Source: an uncultured Pelagibacteraceae bacterium
Lineage (GTDB): Bacteria; Pseudomonadota; Alphaproteobacteria; Pelagibacterales; Pelagibacteraceae
Length of the DNA stretch: 36,956 nt
Direction of reading: 5' to 3'
Assembly: GCA_902617625.1 (NCBI GenBank)
Contig: CACMXJ010000009.1
Span: forward strand, 1 to 36,956
The notes below the pieces were generated by a model that saw nothing but the letters and a program-made list of their open reading frames with translations, was not told the DNA's origin and ran no database searches. Both the position numbers and the translations under genes were made by a program. Shown here piece by piece: positions 18,168 to 26,865 of the stretch; position 1 is the first letter of the stretch; each line of letters opens with the position of its first letter.

Positions 18168-19178
18168 TTATTTAACTGCTAAAGCCATTTCCATCAGCTT
18201 ATCGCCACCTGGAACTTTATCAGCAAATGCTTTATGAGAGGATTTTTTTGCAATCTCTACCCATGCAGCATGGTCTTTTGCATCCATGTATACTAATTTT
18301 ACACCTGCAGCCTTATAAGCATCTTCAAACTTTTTATCTAAGTTTTCTACTTGAGCTGTCATGTATTTCTCAGCAACTTTTCCTGCCTTCATTAAAGCTT
18401 TTTGTTGCTTAGAATTTAAAGCATCAAAAGACTTTTTCGACATCAAAATTGGCTCATACATAAACCATAGACCAAATTTTCCTGGAGGAGTAGCACATGA
18501 AACTTGTTCATAAATTTTATAACTTACAAAACTTCCTGAACTTGTGTTAGCACCTGTTAATACACCAGTTTGTAAACCTGTGTAAATTTCAGATGAAGGC
18601 ATACTTTGTATACCTGCTCCTGCTGCTTCTAACATTTGGTTAAATGCTTTTCCAGCAGCTCTCATAACTTGACCTTTTGCGTCGCTAGGATTTTTAATAC
18701 ATTTTGTTTTTGAAGCAAAACCACCACCTAACCAAGCATCAGATAAAACTACAACACCAGCATCATTAATGATTTTTTTAATTTCAGTCATCATTGGACC
18801 TTTATTAAATCTTAATGCATGATCATGATTTTTTACTGTTCCAGGCATTAAAGTTGCGTCAAATTCTGGATGGAATTTAGATGCATATGCTAATGGAAAA
18901 GCAGAAATATCTAATTGACCAGTTGTCATTGGTTTCCACTGTTCTTTTGGTTTGTACAATGATTTAGCTGGGTAAATTCTAATATCTACTCCAACGTTTG
19001 CTTTTTTAACCTCGTCAGCAATGATTTGAACCATTTCATGACGTGGGTCATAAGATCCATCAGCTCTTGGTGTACCAGGCCATTGGTGACTTGCTTTCAG
19101 CGTAACTGCATAAGCAGAACCAATAGTAGTAAAAACAAAAACTAATGAAGTTAAATATAAAGATATCTTTTTTAACAT
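18168..19178 (-). CDS. dctP: TRAP transporter periplasmic substrate-binding protein
   Basis: A soluble periplasmic receptor of 336 residues that feeds DctQM. The N-terminal signal peptide has a basic start, a hydrophobic core and a likely cleavage after SAYA near residue 24. The family's carboxylate-binding Arg is probably Arg173 in GQVMRAAGKAF. ASHQWPG opens the mature domain. The ligand is uncertain. Upstream is a good promoter with a palindrome in its spacer and a ribosome site AGAGGG about seven bases before the ATG. It is the first gene of dctP-dctQ-dctM-dusA-tauE-like. Confidence 0.92.
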   Translation of the reverse strand: MLKKISLYLTSLVFVFTTIGSAYAVTLKASHQWPGTPRADGSYDPRHEMVQIIADEVKKANVGVDIRIYPAKSLYKPKEQWKPMTTGQLDISAFPLAYASKFHPEFDATLMPGTVKNHDHALRFNKGPMMTEIKKIINDAGVVVLSDAWLGGGFASKTKCIKNPSDAKGQVMRAAGKAFNQMLEAAGAGIQSMPSSEIYTGLQTGVLTGANTSSGSFVSYKIYEQVSCATPPGKFGLWFMYEPILMSKKSFDALNSKQQKALMKAGKVAEKYMTAQVENLDKKFEDAYKAAGVKLVYMDAKDHAAWVEIAKKSSHKAFADKVPGGDKLMEMALAVK

Positions 19179-19213
19179 TATTTTTTCCCTCTATTGTTAT
19201 TTTTAATAATTGA

Positions 19214-19242
19214 ATTAAAGTGAACTTATTAATAAGAGTCAA
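19214..19242 (-). promoter_or_regulatory. dctP promoter with palindromic operator in the spacer
   Basis: On the minus strand TTGACT (19237-19242) and TTTAAT (19214-19219) are separated by exactly 17 bases, each 5 of 6 to the sigma-70 consensus. The spacer contains a perfect 12-base palindrome, CTTATTAATAAG (19225-19236), a plausible repressor site. The predicted transcription start is about 30 bases before the dctP ATG. AT-rich DNA yields chance matches, but the -35, the spacing and the palindrome together are better than elsewhere in the window. Confidence 0.55.
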
Positions 19243-19273
19243 GTCGTCAAAAACTCATGATATATATAATTAT

Positions 19274-20416
19274 ATGGATGGACCGTTAAAAAACCTACTA
19301 GTAGTTGATTTAACAAGGGTATTAGTAGGTCCTTACTGCACAATGATACTATCAGATCTTGGTGCAAGAGTGATTAAAGTTGAGGCACCAGAAATAGGAG
19401 ATGACTCAAGAAAATTTGGACCATTCATAAAAGATTACTCAGCTTATTTTATGTCTTTGAATAGAGGTAAAGAGAGTATTGCACTGAATTTAAAGAACAA
19501 TGATGATAAAAAAATTTTTGACAAAATTTTATCTAAAGCAGATGTCTTAGTTGAAAATTTTAAACCAGGTACTTTGGAAAAGTGGGGTTATGGTTGGAAA
19601 AATATTAATAAAAAATATCCTAAATTAATTTACGCATCTGCTTCTGGATTTGGTCAAACTGGTCCTCTCAAAGAATTGCCTGCTTACGATATGGTTGTAC
19701 AAGGTATGGGCGGATTAATGAGTGTAACTGGACAGCCTAATTCTGAACCAACAAGAGTGGGGACATCAATTGGTGACATCACTGCTGGTTTGTTTACAGC
19801 AATTGGAATTAATGCAGCTCTTTATGATAGACAAAAAACAGGTAAAGGAATGTTTATTGATGTGTCAATGCTAGATTGTCAAATAGCAATTTTAGAAAAT
19901 GCTATAGCTCGTTACTTAGCAAAAAATGAGATACCAAAACCAATGGGGTCACGTCATCCATCAATTGCACCGTTCGAAGCTTTTAAAACAAAAGATAGTT
20001 ATATTATTATAGCGGCTGGAAACGATAGATTATTTGAAAAACTTTGTGAACTTTTAGCAATGCCTGAAATGAGTAAAGATTCTAAATTTTCAGATAATTC
20101 GTCTAGAGCCAAAAATATGGATGAACTTAAAATAATTCTTGAAAAAAAATTAGCATCTAGATCGACCAGTGAATGGGTTAAAGATATGGAAAAAGAAAAA
20201 ATTCCATGCGGTCCAATATTCAATATTAAAGAAGCAGTAGAAAATCCCCAAGTAGATGCAAGAAACATGATTGTAAAAGCATTTCATAAAGAAATCGGAG
20301 ATTTTAAATTAGCAGGTAATCCTATTAAAATGTCTGCTTATAAAGACGAAAAAACTAGAGGTGATATCCCTGATTTAGATGAACACAGGGAAAAAATTTT
20401 AAAAGAATTTACTTAA
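19274..20416 (+). CDS. Family III CoA-transferase (CaiB/BaiF type)
   Basis: Moves CoA between carboxylic acids. I choose the ATG at 19274 (380 residues): [20 protein letters not shown] matches the usual family start, whereas a GTG at 19220 would add 18 untypical residues across the promoter region. The catalytic Asp is Asp168 in [10 protein letters not shown], matching Asp169 of formyl-CoA transferase. [13 protein letters not shown] and [11 protein letters not shown] are further family motifs. The substrate is unknown (carnitine, oxalate, citramalate and others occur). It is divergent from dctP, which could hint that it activates the acid imported by that TRAP system. It overlaps rpoZ by four bases at the stops. 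Confidence 0.87.
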   Translation: MDGPLKNLLVVDLTRVLVGPYCTMILSDLGARVIKVEAPEIGDDSRKFGPFIKDYSAYFMSLNRGKESIALNLKNNDDKKIFDKILSKADVLVENFKPGTLEKWGYGWKNINKKYPKLIYASASGFGQTGPLKELPAYDMVVQGMGGLMSVTGQPNSEPTRVGTSIGDITAGLFTAIGINAALYDRQKTGKGMFIDVSMLDCQIAILENAIARYLAKNEIPKPMGSRHPSIAPFEAFKTKDSYIIIAAGNDRLFEKLCELLAMPEMSKDSKFSDNSSRAKNMDELKIILEKKLASRSTSEWVKDMEKEKIPCGPIFNIKEAVENPQVDARNMIVKAFHKEIGDFKLAGNPIKMSAYKDEKTRGDIPDLDEHREKILKEFT

Positions 20417-20946
20417 TTGTTTTCAGCTTCGTTTGAAGTGTCTTGCTCAGTAGCTTGATTTTCTGTTTCAGTTACTTCATCCAATGAGACATCTCCTTGC
20501 TCATCACCTGTTTCATCGGTTGCTGCTGTATCAATGTCTGGTTTAGCAGTTTGAGATAGTTCTGCTAAATCTTCATTAGAAACTTGAATTTTTTCTGGAG
20601 TTTTTCTTGCTCTCTTAGATGGTAAAATAGGTGTACCACTTTTTGAAATTTCACCTTTATATAGACTTTCAAAATCATCACCTACATCTTCATCATCTTC
20701 AGCACCATCATCAACTTGCTCTACATGCTTTCTTAATTTGTAAACTGCACTTTCGGTTAGTTCATTTACCTTAATATTTTCCTCTGCAATTTCTCTTAGA
20801 GCTATAACTGTATTTTTGTCGTTATCTCTATCTAAAGTTGGTTCTATTCCAGTGTTTAACTGAGTTGCTCTTTCTTTAGCAACTAACACTAATTCATAAG
20901 GACTTTCTACTTTATCGATGCAGTCTTCTACTGTTACCCTAGCCAT
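20413..20946 (-). CDS. rpoZ: RNA polymerase omega subunit with long acidic tail
   Basis: A small subunit that aids assembly of RNA polymerase. The first 65 residues are a standard omega domain: [28 protein letters not shown], then [14 protein letters not shown]. The protein runs to 177 residues against about 90 to 135 in most bacteria. The extra C-terminal part is low-complexity and acidic ([12 protein letters not shown], then many Glu, Asp, Thr and Gln) with one basic patch, [11 protein letters not shown]. The tail is probably disordered and its role is unknown. No clear ribosome site precedes the ATG. The stop is shared with the convergent CoA-transferase on a TTAA. Confidence 0.92.
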   Translation of the reverse strand: MARVTVEDCIDKVESPYELVLVAKERATQLNTGIEPTLDRDNDKNTVIALREIAEENIKVNELTESAVYKLRKHVEQVDDGAEDDEDVGDDFESLYKGEISKSGTPILPSKRARKTPEKIQVSNEDLAELSQTAKPDIDTAATDETGDEQGDVSLDEVTETENQATEQDTSNEAENN

Positions 20947-20989
20947 GCGGAGTATCTATACAGTGATCTTTAAAAAATCAAGGATAATT

Positions 20990-22196
20990 TTATAAATATT
21001 GTGGATTCAGCTTATTTCTAACAAAAAATAATAAGACGGCAGCCAAAGCAATATAAATAAATGATACAAGAGCAACCTGTTCTATTGAAAATCCTTTATC
21101 AATTAAAAGACCAAATAATGCAGTGCCAAATGCTGTTGAAAAAACCATTAATGATGTGGTTAATGCTTTAATGGATCCAATGTATCTAACACCATAAATT
21201 TCTGCCCATGTTGAGGAACCCAGTACGTTTGCAAGTCCATTTGATATCCCAATTAAGCCTAAAAATAAGAAAGCTGAAAATGAAATATCAAAATACATTA
21301 AAACTATAGTCGAAATTAGTAATGGAATATTCATGAAAATAAGTAGTTTTCTGCTAGTAAATTTATCAATCAAAAAACCTGCAACTAGCAAAGTTATTAC
21401 TGATAAAACTGAATAAACCATAAATGATTGGGCAATTACATAAGTGCCCCACCCTTTAGACTCTGTAATAAAAGATTGGTAAACAAATACACCTGTTGCA
21501 ATCCATGGCATAGCTAACATATTCAAACAAACGACATAAAATCGATAATCTTTAAGAACTTCAATTCTTTTCCATTGTTTTATTTTTTGATTAAATTCTT
21601 TTTGGTTTGTCTCTTCCCTAGATTCAAAGTTTAAGTTTTTAACTAGAAGAAAAGATGTAATCGGAAGAAGTATCAAAACTAATATTGAAATATATATCCA
21701 TAAATTTTGCCAAGAGGTAATGGTAAGCAAATATACAATCAAAACAGGTAATATAAACTCAGCTGTAGAAAGACCAAACCAGCTTGTACTTAGAGCCTTT
21801 CCTCTAGATTTCGTAAAATATCTAGAGATTGTTGTTGTTGCAGTATGAGACATCATACCTTGACCTGAAAATCTCATGAGAAAAATTGAAATAAATAAAA
21901 AAGTAATTGAAGAAATTTTTGAAAAGAAAAAACACGAAAAAGATAAAAGTATTGTTACAAAAAATGCAAATTTAAAAATATTGATATCATCTATTTTTTT
22001 TCCAACCCAAATTAATAAAAAAACTACTCAACAAAGTTGCGGATGCATAAATTGTTCCAAATTGTCCCTGGGTGATAGATAATGCCTCTCGTATGCTAGA
22101 ATTAAAAAGACCAAGAAAAAAACTCTGTCCAAAACTAGAAAAAAATGTAAATATAAAACCAAATATAATTACTTTTAAACTTAAACTTTTAAACAT
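20990..22196 (-). pseudogene. Major facilitator superfamily permease, single-base frameshift
   Basis: The 5' part (22196 to 21987) encodes MFKSLSLKVIIFGF and the first two membrane segments. The 3' part (from 21877) encodes the rest, including SWFGLSTAEFILPV. Removing one T from the T7 run (plus-strand A7, 22017-22023) joins them through LLIWVGKKIDDINIFKFAFF and gives a continuous 401-residue, 12-segment carrier, the normal MFS length. No specific substrate is recognised. As written, translation stops at residue 69. It may be a read error, a mutation, or tolerated slippage. It starts 11 bases from a divergent dehydrogenase gene. Confidence 0.85.
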
Positions 22197-22207
22197 ATTA
22201 ATTAATT

Positions 22208-23077
22208 ATGAGCTGTAATGTTGCTTTCATAGGTCTTGGTGTCATGGGTTATCCAATGGCTGGTTATATATCAAAAGGCGGACACAATGTAACTGTTTTT
22301 AACAGAACAAAATCCAAAGCTGAAAAATGGATAAAAGAACACAAAGGTAAAATGGCAGATACTCCAGCTGAAGCTGCAAAAGATGCTGAATACATTTTTA
22401 CATGTGTTGGAAATGATTATGATTTAAGAGAAGTAACTTTTGGAGACAACGGTGCATTTAAAACAATTAAAAAAGGTGCTGTTTATATTGATAACACAAC
22501 TGCTTCTGCAACAATTGCAAGAGAGATACATGAATATGCAAAAAAAAATGGATTTGGTGCATTAGATGCTCCTGTATCAGGAGGACAAGCTGGTGCAGAA
22601 AATGGAGCACTAACAGTCATGATTGGTGGAGATCAAGCTGATTTTGATAAAGCAAAAGATAAAATAGATTGTTATAGCAAAAAAATGAAATTACTTGGTG
22701 GACCAGGAAACGGACAGCTAGCTAAAATGGTAAATCAAATTTGTATTGCAGGCTTAGTCCAAGGTTTATCAGAGGCTATAAATTTTGGAATGAAAGCTGG
22801 ATTAAATATGGAAGATGTAATTGAAGTTATTTCAAAAGGTGCAGCTCAATCTTGGCAAATGGAAAATAGATATAAAACAATGATTGATGATAAGTTTGAT
22901 TTTGGTTTTGCAGTGGATTGGATGAGAAAAGACTTAAAGATTGCAATGGAAGAAGCTAAAAATAATGGCTCATTGTTACCTGTTACTGAACTTGTTGATA
23001 AATATTATGGTGAAGTACAAGGCATGGGTGGTAATCGTTGGGATACTTCAAGCTTAATAAAAAGATTTAGAAAGTAA
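22208..23077 (+). CDS. 3-hydroxyisobutyrate dehydrogenase-family oxidoreductase
   Basis: An NAD(P)-dependent beta-hydroxyacid dehydrogenase of 289 residues. The Rossmann motif GLGVMG sits at residues 9-14, followed by FNRTKSKAEKW, the substrate loop DAPVSGGQAGAENGAL, and the catalytic Lys near 173 in GNGQLAKMVNQ. The family includes 3-hydroxyisobutyrate, tartronate semialdehyde and succinate semialdehyde reductases, and sequence alone does not choose. Only 11 bases separate its ATG from the divergent MFS start, so its promoter must lie largely within that gene, and the leader must be very short. Confidence 0.87.
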   Translation: MSCNVAFIGLGVMGYPMAGYISKGGHNVTVFNRTKSKAEKWIKEHKGKMADTPAEAAKDAEYIFTCVGNDYDLREVTFGDNGAFKTIKKGAVYIDNTTASATIAREIHEYAKKNGFGALDAPVSGGQAGAENGALTVMIGGDQADFDKAKDKIDCYSKKMKLLGGPGNGQLAKMVNQICIAGLVQGLSEAINFGMKAGLNMEDVIEVISKGAAQSWQMENRYKTMIDDKFDFGFAVDWMRKDLKIAMEEAKNNGSLLPVTELVDKYYGEVQGMGGNRWDTSSLIKRFRK

Positions 23078-23080
23078 AGT

Positions 23081-23680
23081 ATGCACCCAGCATACTATGA
23101 AGATTTAGCAGAGATACAAAATAAGTATTGGTCTATGTTAGATGATGCTGTAACTAATAGAGGTTCACCATTTAGAATTCCTGTTTTCATATGCGCTCAC
23201 CAAGATGAAGTAGACGGTAGAATTGTTGTTTTGCGTAAATCAGATAGAGCAAATAATCTACTACAATTTCACACTGATTTAAGATCTCCAAAAGTGGATA
23301 TTCTTAAAAAAAATAAGAATGCCTCTCTAGTTTTCTATGATAAAGAAGAAAAAATTCAGTTAAGAGTAAAAGTGGAATGCGAAGTTAATAATCAAAATTC
23401 TACAACTGAAGAGTCATGGAAAAAAACTCAACATATAAGTAGACGTTGTTATTTAACTGATAGCCCTCCAGGAACTACATCAGAAAATCCAACATCTGGA
23501 ATGATATCTAAATTAGAAGATTTTGATTACACTATGGAACAAAGTGAAGAAGGTTATAAAAACTTTACTGTCATTAAATGTAAAATTAAGTCTATTGAGT
23601 GGTTATATCTTGCAGCTAAAGGGCACCGTAGAGCAAAGTTTGATTTAGAAAATAACAAAAATGAGTGGTTAGTTCCTTAA
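23081..23680 (+). CDS. Pyridoxamine 5'-phosphate oxidase-like FMN-binding protein
   Basis: A 199-residue split-barrel flavoprotein. The region with VVLRKSDRANNLLQFHTDLRSPKVDIL resembles the FMN-binding strand of the PNPOx fold, and the C-terminal WLYLAAKGHRRAKFDL matches the RaxF pattern of the family's C-terminal strand. It is not a clear PdxH: the usual substrate-binding motifs of that enzyme are not obvious. It follows the dehydrogenase by three bases and is probably cotranscribed. A palindrome (23681-23697) follows its stop. Confidence 0.78.
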   Translation: MHPAYYEDLAEIQNKYWSMLDDAVTNRGSPFRIPVFICAHQDEVDGRIVVLRKSDRANNLLQFHTDLRSPKVDILKKNKNASLVFYDKEEKIQLRVKVECEVNNQNSTTEESWKKTQHISRRCYLTDSPPGTTSENPTSGMISKLEDFDYTMEQSEEGYKNFTVIKCKIKSIEWLYLAAKGHRRAKFDLENNKNEWLVP

Positions 23681-23697
23681 TAACTAATTATTAGTTA
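23681..23697. repeat. AT-only palindrome between convergent genes
   Basis: TAACTAA-TTA-TTAGTTA is a perfect 7-base inverted repeat in the 32-base gap between convergent stops. It has no GC-rich stem and no long T tract, so it is a weak terminator candidate at best. Confidence 0.35.
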
Positions 23698-23712
23698 AAC
23701 AAAACTTAAAAG

Positions 23713-24348
23713 CTATTTCTTTGAAAAATTAGTAATACTTTTTTTTATCGTTTCAGCAATAATTAATACTCCTTTTTCATTTGGGTGTAATCCATCATCC
23801 TGATTAAAATTTGGGTTAAGAGCAACACCTTTTAATAGAAATGGAATTAATTCTAATTCAAATTTTTTTGATAAATCAGGATAAATTTTATCAAATTCTT
23901 TTTTATAACTTAATCCATTTGTAGGTGAAGCAACCATACCTGCAAGAATTACCTTAATGTTATTATCGAGTATAATGTTAATAATCTTGTCTAAGTTTTG
24001 CTTTGTTTGATTTGGGTTAATTCTTCTTAACATGTCATTTGCTCCAAGACCAATAATTATCAAATCATAACTTTCATCTAATAATTCATCCTCTATTCTA
24101 TTTAAACCATCTAAAGAAGTGTTACCAGAAACACTGCCATTAAAAACTTGAGTTTCATATCCCTCAGAATTTAAACTTTTTTCTAAAATTACGGATAAAT
24201 GATTCTCCTCAGGTAAGCCATAGCCTGACATTAGGCTGTCACCAAATAATAATACTTTTTCTAATTTAGTTTGCGATTTTTTTTCACCGCAACTTATTAA
24301 TAAAATAGAAGTTAAACTTAGGATAACGATCCCTAAAAGTTTTTTCAT
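23713..24348 (-). CDS. tesA: SGNH/GDSL hydrolase, TesA-like lipoprotein esterase
   Basis: A 211-residue secreted esterase or lysophospholipase. The N-terminus is a lipoprotein signal with lipobox LISC (Cys20), so it is probably anchored to a membrane, unlike soluble periplasmic E. coli TesA. Catalytic blocks are complete: GDSLMSGYG (Ser38), the Gly of NGSVSGNTS, GLGANDMLR (Asn), and DGLHPNEKG (Asp, His). It lies 22 bases downstream of the serine hydrolase on the same strand. The usual neighbour in other Proteobacteria, an ABC exporter of the YbbA type, is absent here. Confidence 0.88.
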   Translation of the reverse strand: MKKLLGIVILSLTSILLISCGEKKSQTKLEKVLLFGDSLMSGYGLPEENHLSVILEKSLNSEGYETQVFNGSVSGNTSLDGLNRIEDELLDESYDLIIIGLGANDMLRRINPNQTKQNLDKIINIILDNNIKVILAGMVASPTNGLSYKKEFDKIYPDLSKKFELELIPFLLKGVALNPNFNQDDGLHPNEKGVLIIAETIKKSITNFSKK

Positions 24349-24370
24349 AAATTATTAAAAAATTGATTTG

Positions 24371-25771
24371 TTATGGAGTCTTAACACCATCTTTAATGAT
24401 ATTATAAACCATTTTTTTCCAATTATAATTATACTTTTTTCTGTTAACGTGAATTGTATTTAAAACTACAATTCTTGAGTTTTCTACGTCAATCAAAATT
24501 TGCTGACCTCCGTGTCCTCCTATGCCGAGAATTTTCCTATCTTTCATTCCTTTAATATCTAAATGAAATTGACCACCATAACTATATGTAGCTTCCTCAA
24601 CACGAAATAAACTTCTCTTTGGATTAGTTAATTTCTTTTCAATTCTATTATTGTAAATAGTTTTTAAATATTTTCCAACACATGTATCATTTTGCCAATC
24701 ATCCATAATTGTCTTAGCTACTCGTAAATAATCATATCTTGTTGCATAAAACATACTTTGAGCGTCACCATTTTCAACAAATTTGTTTGGAACCTTAAAA
24801 AAATATACACTATTTTTTACTTTAGCTTTAACCTGAAAAATATTATTTAAAAGTTTTTGCCAGTTATCTCCAGATTTAAACATTGCATAATTTAATATTA
24901 AGTGCGTATTAATAACGTTGTAATTATATTTGCGATCAGATTTTTTTTTATTTTTAAAATAATTACCCATATAAAAAGCGATAGTATTAGTGTCCGCCTC
25001 TCCTTCTACTGTTTGATATTCTACATCTCCCATTTCTAAAATTACGCTGTCATAAACATACTTTTGATCGCCAGTATTCATATTTAACAAATCTATTAGT
25101 TTCTCATCTTGGTAAAGTGTATCTTTTACTAAAGGCCAATCACTAATTTTTTGATTTACATCCTTAATATATCCAGCGCAAATTGCGTGGCCTAATACGT
25201 ACGATGCCAAACTTTTTCCCATTGAATTTGATCTTAATTTTGTATCATTATTTACAAATTCACCGAATCGATCAATCGGTGATAATTCATCTATTATAAT
25301 TTGACCATCTTGAAAATAAAGGTAACTAAGGATTGCTTGTTTCATAAATTGTTTTTTTATAAATTCATTTTCTATTTTATTGAATTTAAATTCATAAGGA
25401 TCTTTGGAAGCTTGGATTAAATATTTCTTCCATTGAATAGTGCTACCATCACCTGTTTCATGACTAAATAAATTTTTGTAATTGTAATATACTAATGTAT
25501 CTCTGTTGGGATTTTTGTTAAAGGGTACGCTCCACCTTCCTTTGTAAGCGTTAACTTTCAAATTATTTTCTTTATCTTCCCATAATGGATTTCCATTCTC
25601 ATCGTAACATAGAGCATTTCTCGTTTTTTTATTATCGCATCCAACTCTATAGCTATAACCATTATTTTTTAACCAAAGATTAAAACTCAACATGCTGTTT
25701 GAGTAATCTGATGCAAAAGTAATATTGTTTTGAAAAAAGAGTAATATTAAGATCAATGTAAATTTTTTCAT
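24371..25771 (-). CDS. Beta-lactamase-fold serine hydrolase, exported
   Basis: A 466-residue protein with an N-terminal signal peptide (MKKFTLILILLFF, likely cleavage after FAS). The Ser-X-X-Lys nucleophile motif is SMGK (Ser183, Lys186). A YNYN near residue 286 fits the second motif, and GGHGGQQ near the C-terminus replaces the KTG triad. This is the pattern of class C-like esterases and amide hydrolases rather than true beta-lactamases. The substrate is unknown. The N-terminal 100 residues are rich in Asn, Tyr and Lys and hold a possible Cys pair (45 and 55). It sits five bases after the gamma-carbonic-anhydrase-like gene. Confidence 0.8.
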   Translation of the reverse strand: MKKFTLILILLFFQNNITFASDYSNSMLSFNLWLKNNGYSYRVGCDNKKTRNALCYDENGNPLWEDKENNLKVNAYKGRWSVPFNKNPNRDTLVYYNYKNLFSHETGDGSTIQWKKYLIQASKDPYEFKFNKIENEFIKKQFMKQAILSYLYFQDGQIIIDELSPIDRFGEFVNNDTKLRSNSMGKSLASYVLGHAICAGYIKDVNQKISDWPLVKDTLYQDEKLIDLLNMNTGDQKYVYDSVILEMGDVEYQTVEGEADTNTIAFYMGNYFKNKKKSDRKYNYNVINTHLILNYAMFKSGDNWQKLLNNIFQVKAKVKNSVYFFKVPNKFVENGDAQSMFYATRYDYLRVAKTIMDDWQNDTCVGKYLKTIYNNRIEKKLTNPKRSLFRVEEATYSYGGQFHLDIKGMKDRKILGIGGHGGQQILIDVENSRIVVLNTIHVNRKKYNYNWKKMVYNIIKDGVKTP

Positions 25772-25776
25772 AAATT

Positions 25777-26289
25777 CTAAAAAATTGATTTAGAATATCT
25801 TTTCCAATTATCTTGATAATGCTTTGTATTTTCTATGATAGCTTTTTTTTCATCTTCCGTAATTTCTCTTACAACCTTACCAGGTGAGCCAATTACTAAA
25901 GAGTTGTCTGGAATTTCTTTGTTTTCTGTAATTAATGCTTTTGCTCCAATAAGACAGTTTTTTCCAATCTTAGCGTTATTTAAAATTACTGCTCCAATAC
26001 CGATTAAACTATTATCTCCTATGGTACAACCGTGAAGCATAACCATATGTCCAACGGTAACATTTTTTCCAACTCTCAAAGGATAACCAGGATCTGTGTG
26101 CAAAACACTTCCATCTTGTATATTAGAGCCTTCACCAATATAAATATTTTCTACATCGCCTCTTAAGGTTGCATTAAACCAAATACTAGAATTTTTTTCT
26201 AAGGTAACATCGCCTATTATAGTTGCATTAGGTGCTACCCAATTTTCGCCAGAGTTTTTTGGTTTTTTATCTTTTAAATCGTAAAACAT
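25777..26289 (-). CDS. Gamma-carbonic anhydrase-like protein (CaiE/PaaY/YrdA group)
   Basis: A 170-residue left-handed beta-helix trimer subunit. The three zinc-binding His are present at residues 64 (VLHTD), 81 (VGHMV) and 86 (MLHGC), and WFNATLRGDVENIYIG carries the conserved Arg and Asp. Members may be carbonic anhydrases or CoA thioesterase-like proteins, and most are uncharacterised. It is first in a minus-strand trio with the serine hydrolase and TesA-like genes. It is divergent from the thioredoxin-like gene with 20 bases between start codons. Confidence 0.88.
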   Translation of the reverse strand: MFYDLKDKKPKNSGENWVAPNATIIGDVTLEKNSSIWFNATLRGDVENIYIGEGSNIQDGSVLHTDPGYPLRVGKNVTVGHMVMLHGCTIGDNSLIGIGAVILNNAKIGKNCLIGAKALITENKEIPDNSLVIGSPGKVVREITEDEKKAIIENTKHYQDNWKRYSKSIF

Positions 26290-26309
26290 AATTTATATAT
26301 TATTACATT

Positions 26310-26865
26310 ATGCCTATACAAACTCCAATATGTGATTTTGGTCAAAAAGCTCATGACTTTGAGCTTAAATCAACAGAGGGTAAAATTCTTTCCTTAGCAG
26401 ATGTCAAAGGTGAAAAAGGTACATTAATAATGTTTATCTGTAATCACTGTCCGTATGTAAAGGCAGTAACAAAGGACATTGTTGAGGATTGTAAAAAATT
26501 AAAAAATATCGGTATCAATTCAGTCGCTATTTGCGCTAATGATGCTGAAAATTACCCTGAGGACTCATTTAAAAATATGATTGAGTTTTCAAAAAAAAAA
26601 CCAGTTTGGTTTCCCTTATTTGGTAGATGAAACCCAAGAAGTTGCGAGAACTTATGATGCGGTATGTACTCCAGATTTTTTTGGATACAACAAAGATCTA
26701 GAGCTTCAATATAGAGGAAGAGTAAGAGAACTAAAAAAATTAATTCCAGTTAGGGATGGAGATAGTGATCTTTTAAAAGCTATGACACAAATTGCTGAAA
26801 CTAATAAAGGACCTGAAAACCAAATTCCTAGTGCTGGATGTGGTATTAAGTGGAAAACTAATTAA
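26310..26865 (+). pseudogene. Thioredoxin-fold (AhpC/TSA-like) protein, single-base frameshift
   Basis: Residues 1-97 read MPIQTPICDFGQKAHDFELK and include a redox-type FICNHCPYV (Cys44, Cys47). The frame then ends at a TGA at 26628-26630. Removing one A from the A10 run (26591-26600) restores SKKNQFGFPYLVDETQEVAR and gives a continuous 184-residue protein ending CGIKWKTN, the usual length for this peroxiredoxin-like group. The GT4 gene starts within the stop codon (TAATG). The intact product would be a cytosolic thiol-disulfide protein, since no signal peptide is seen. Confidence 0.87.

Noticed and set aside
19220..19273. GTG at 19220 as an upstream start of the CoA-transferase
   Set aside because: It adds 18 residues unlike the family and overlaps the dctP promoter. 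The ATG at 19274 gives the usual family N-terminus.
22017..22023. Programmed ribosomal frameshift in the MFS gene
   Set aside because: No stimulatory stem or pseudoknot is apparent downstream. A one-base homopolymer change accounts for it more simply, and the same pattern occurs at two other genes.
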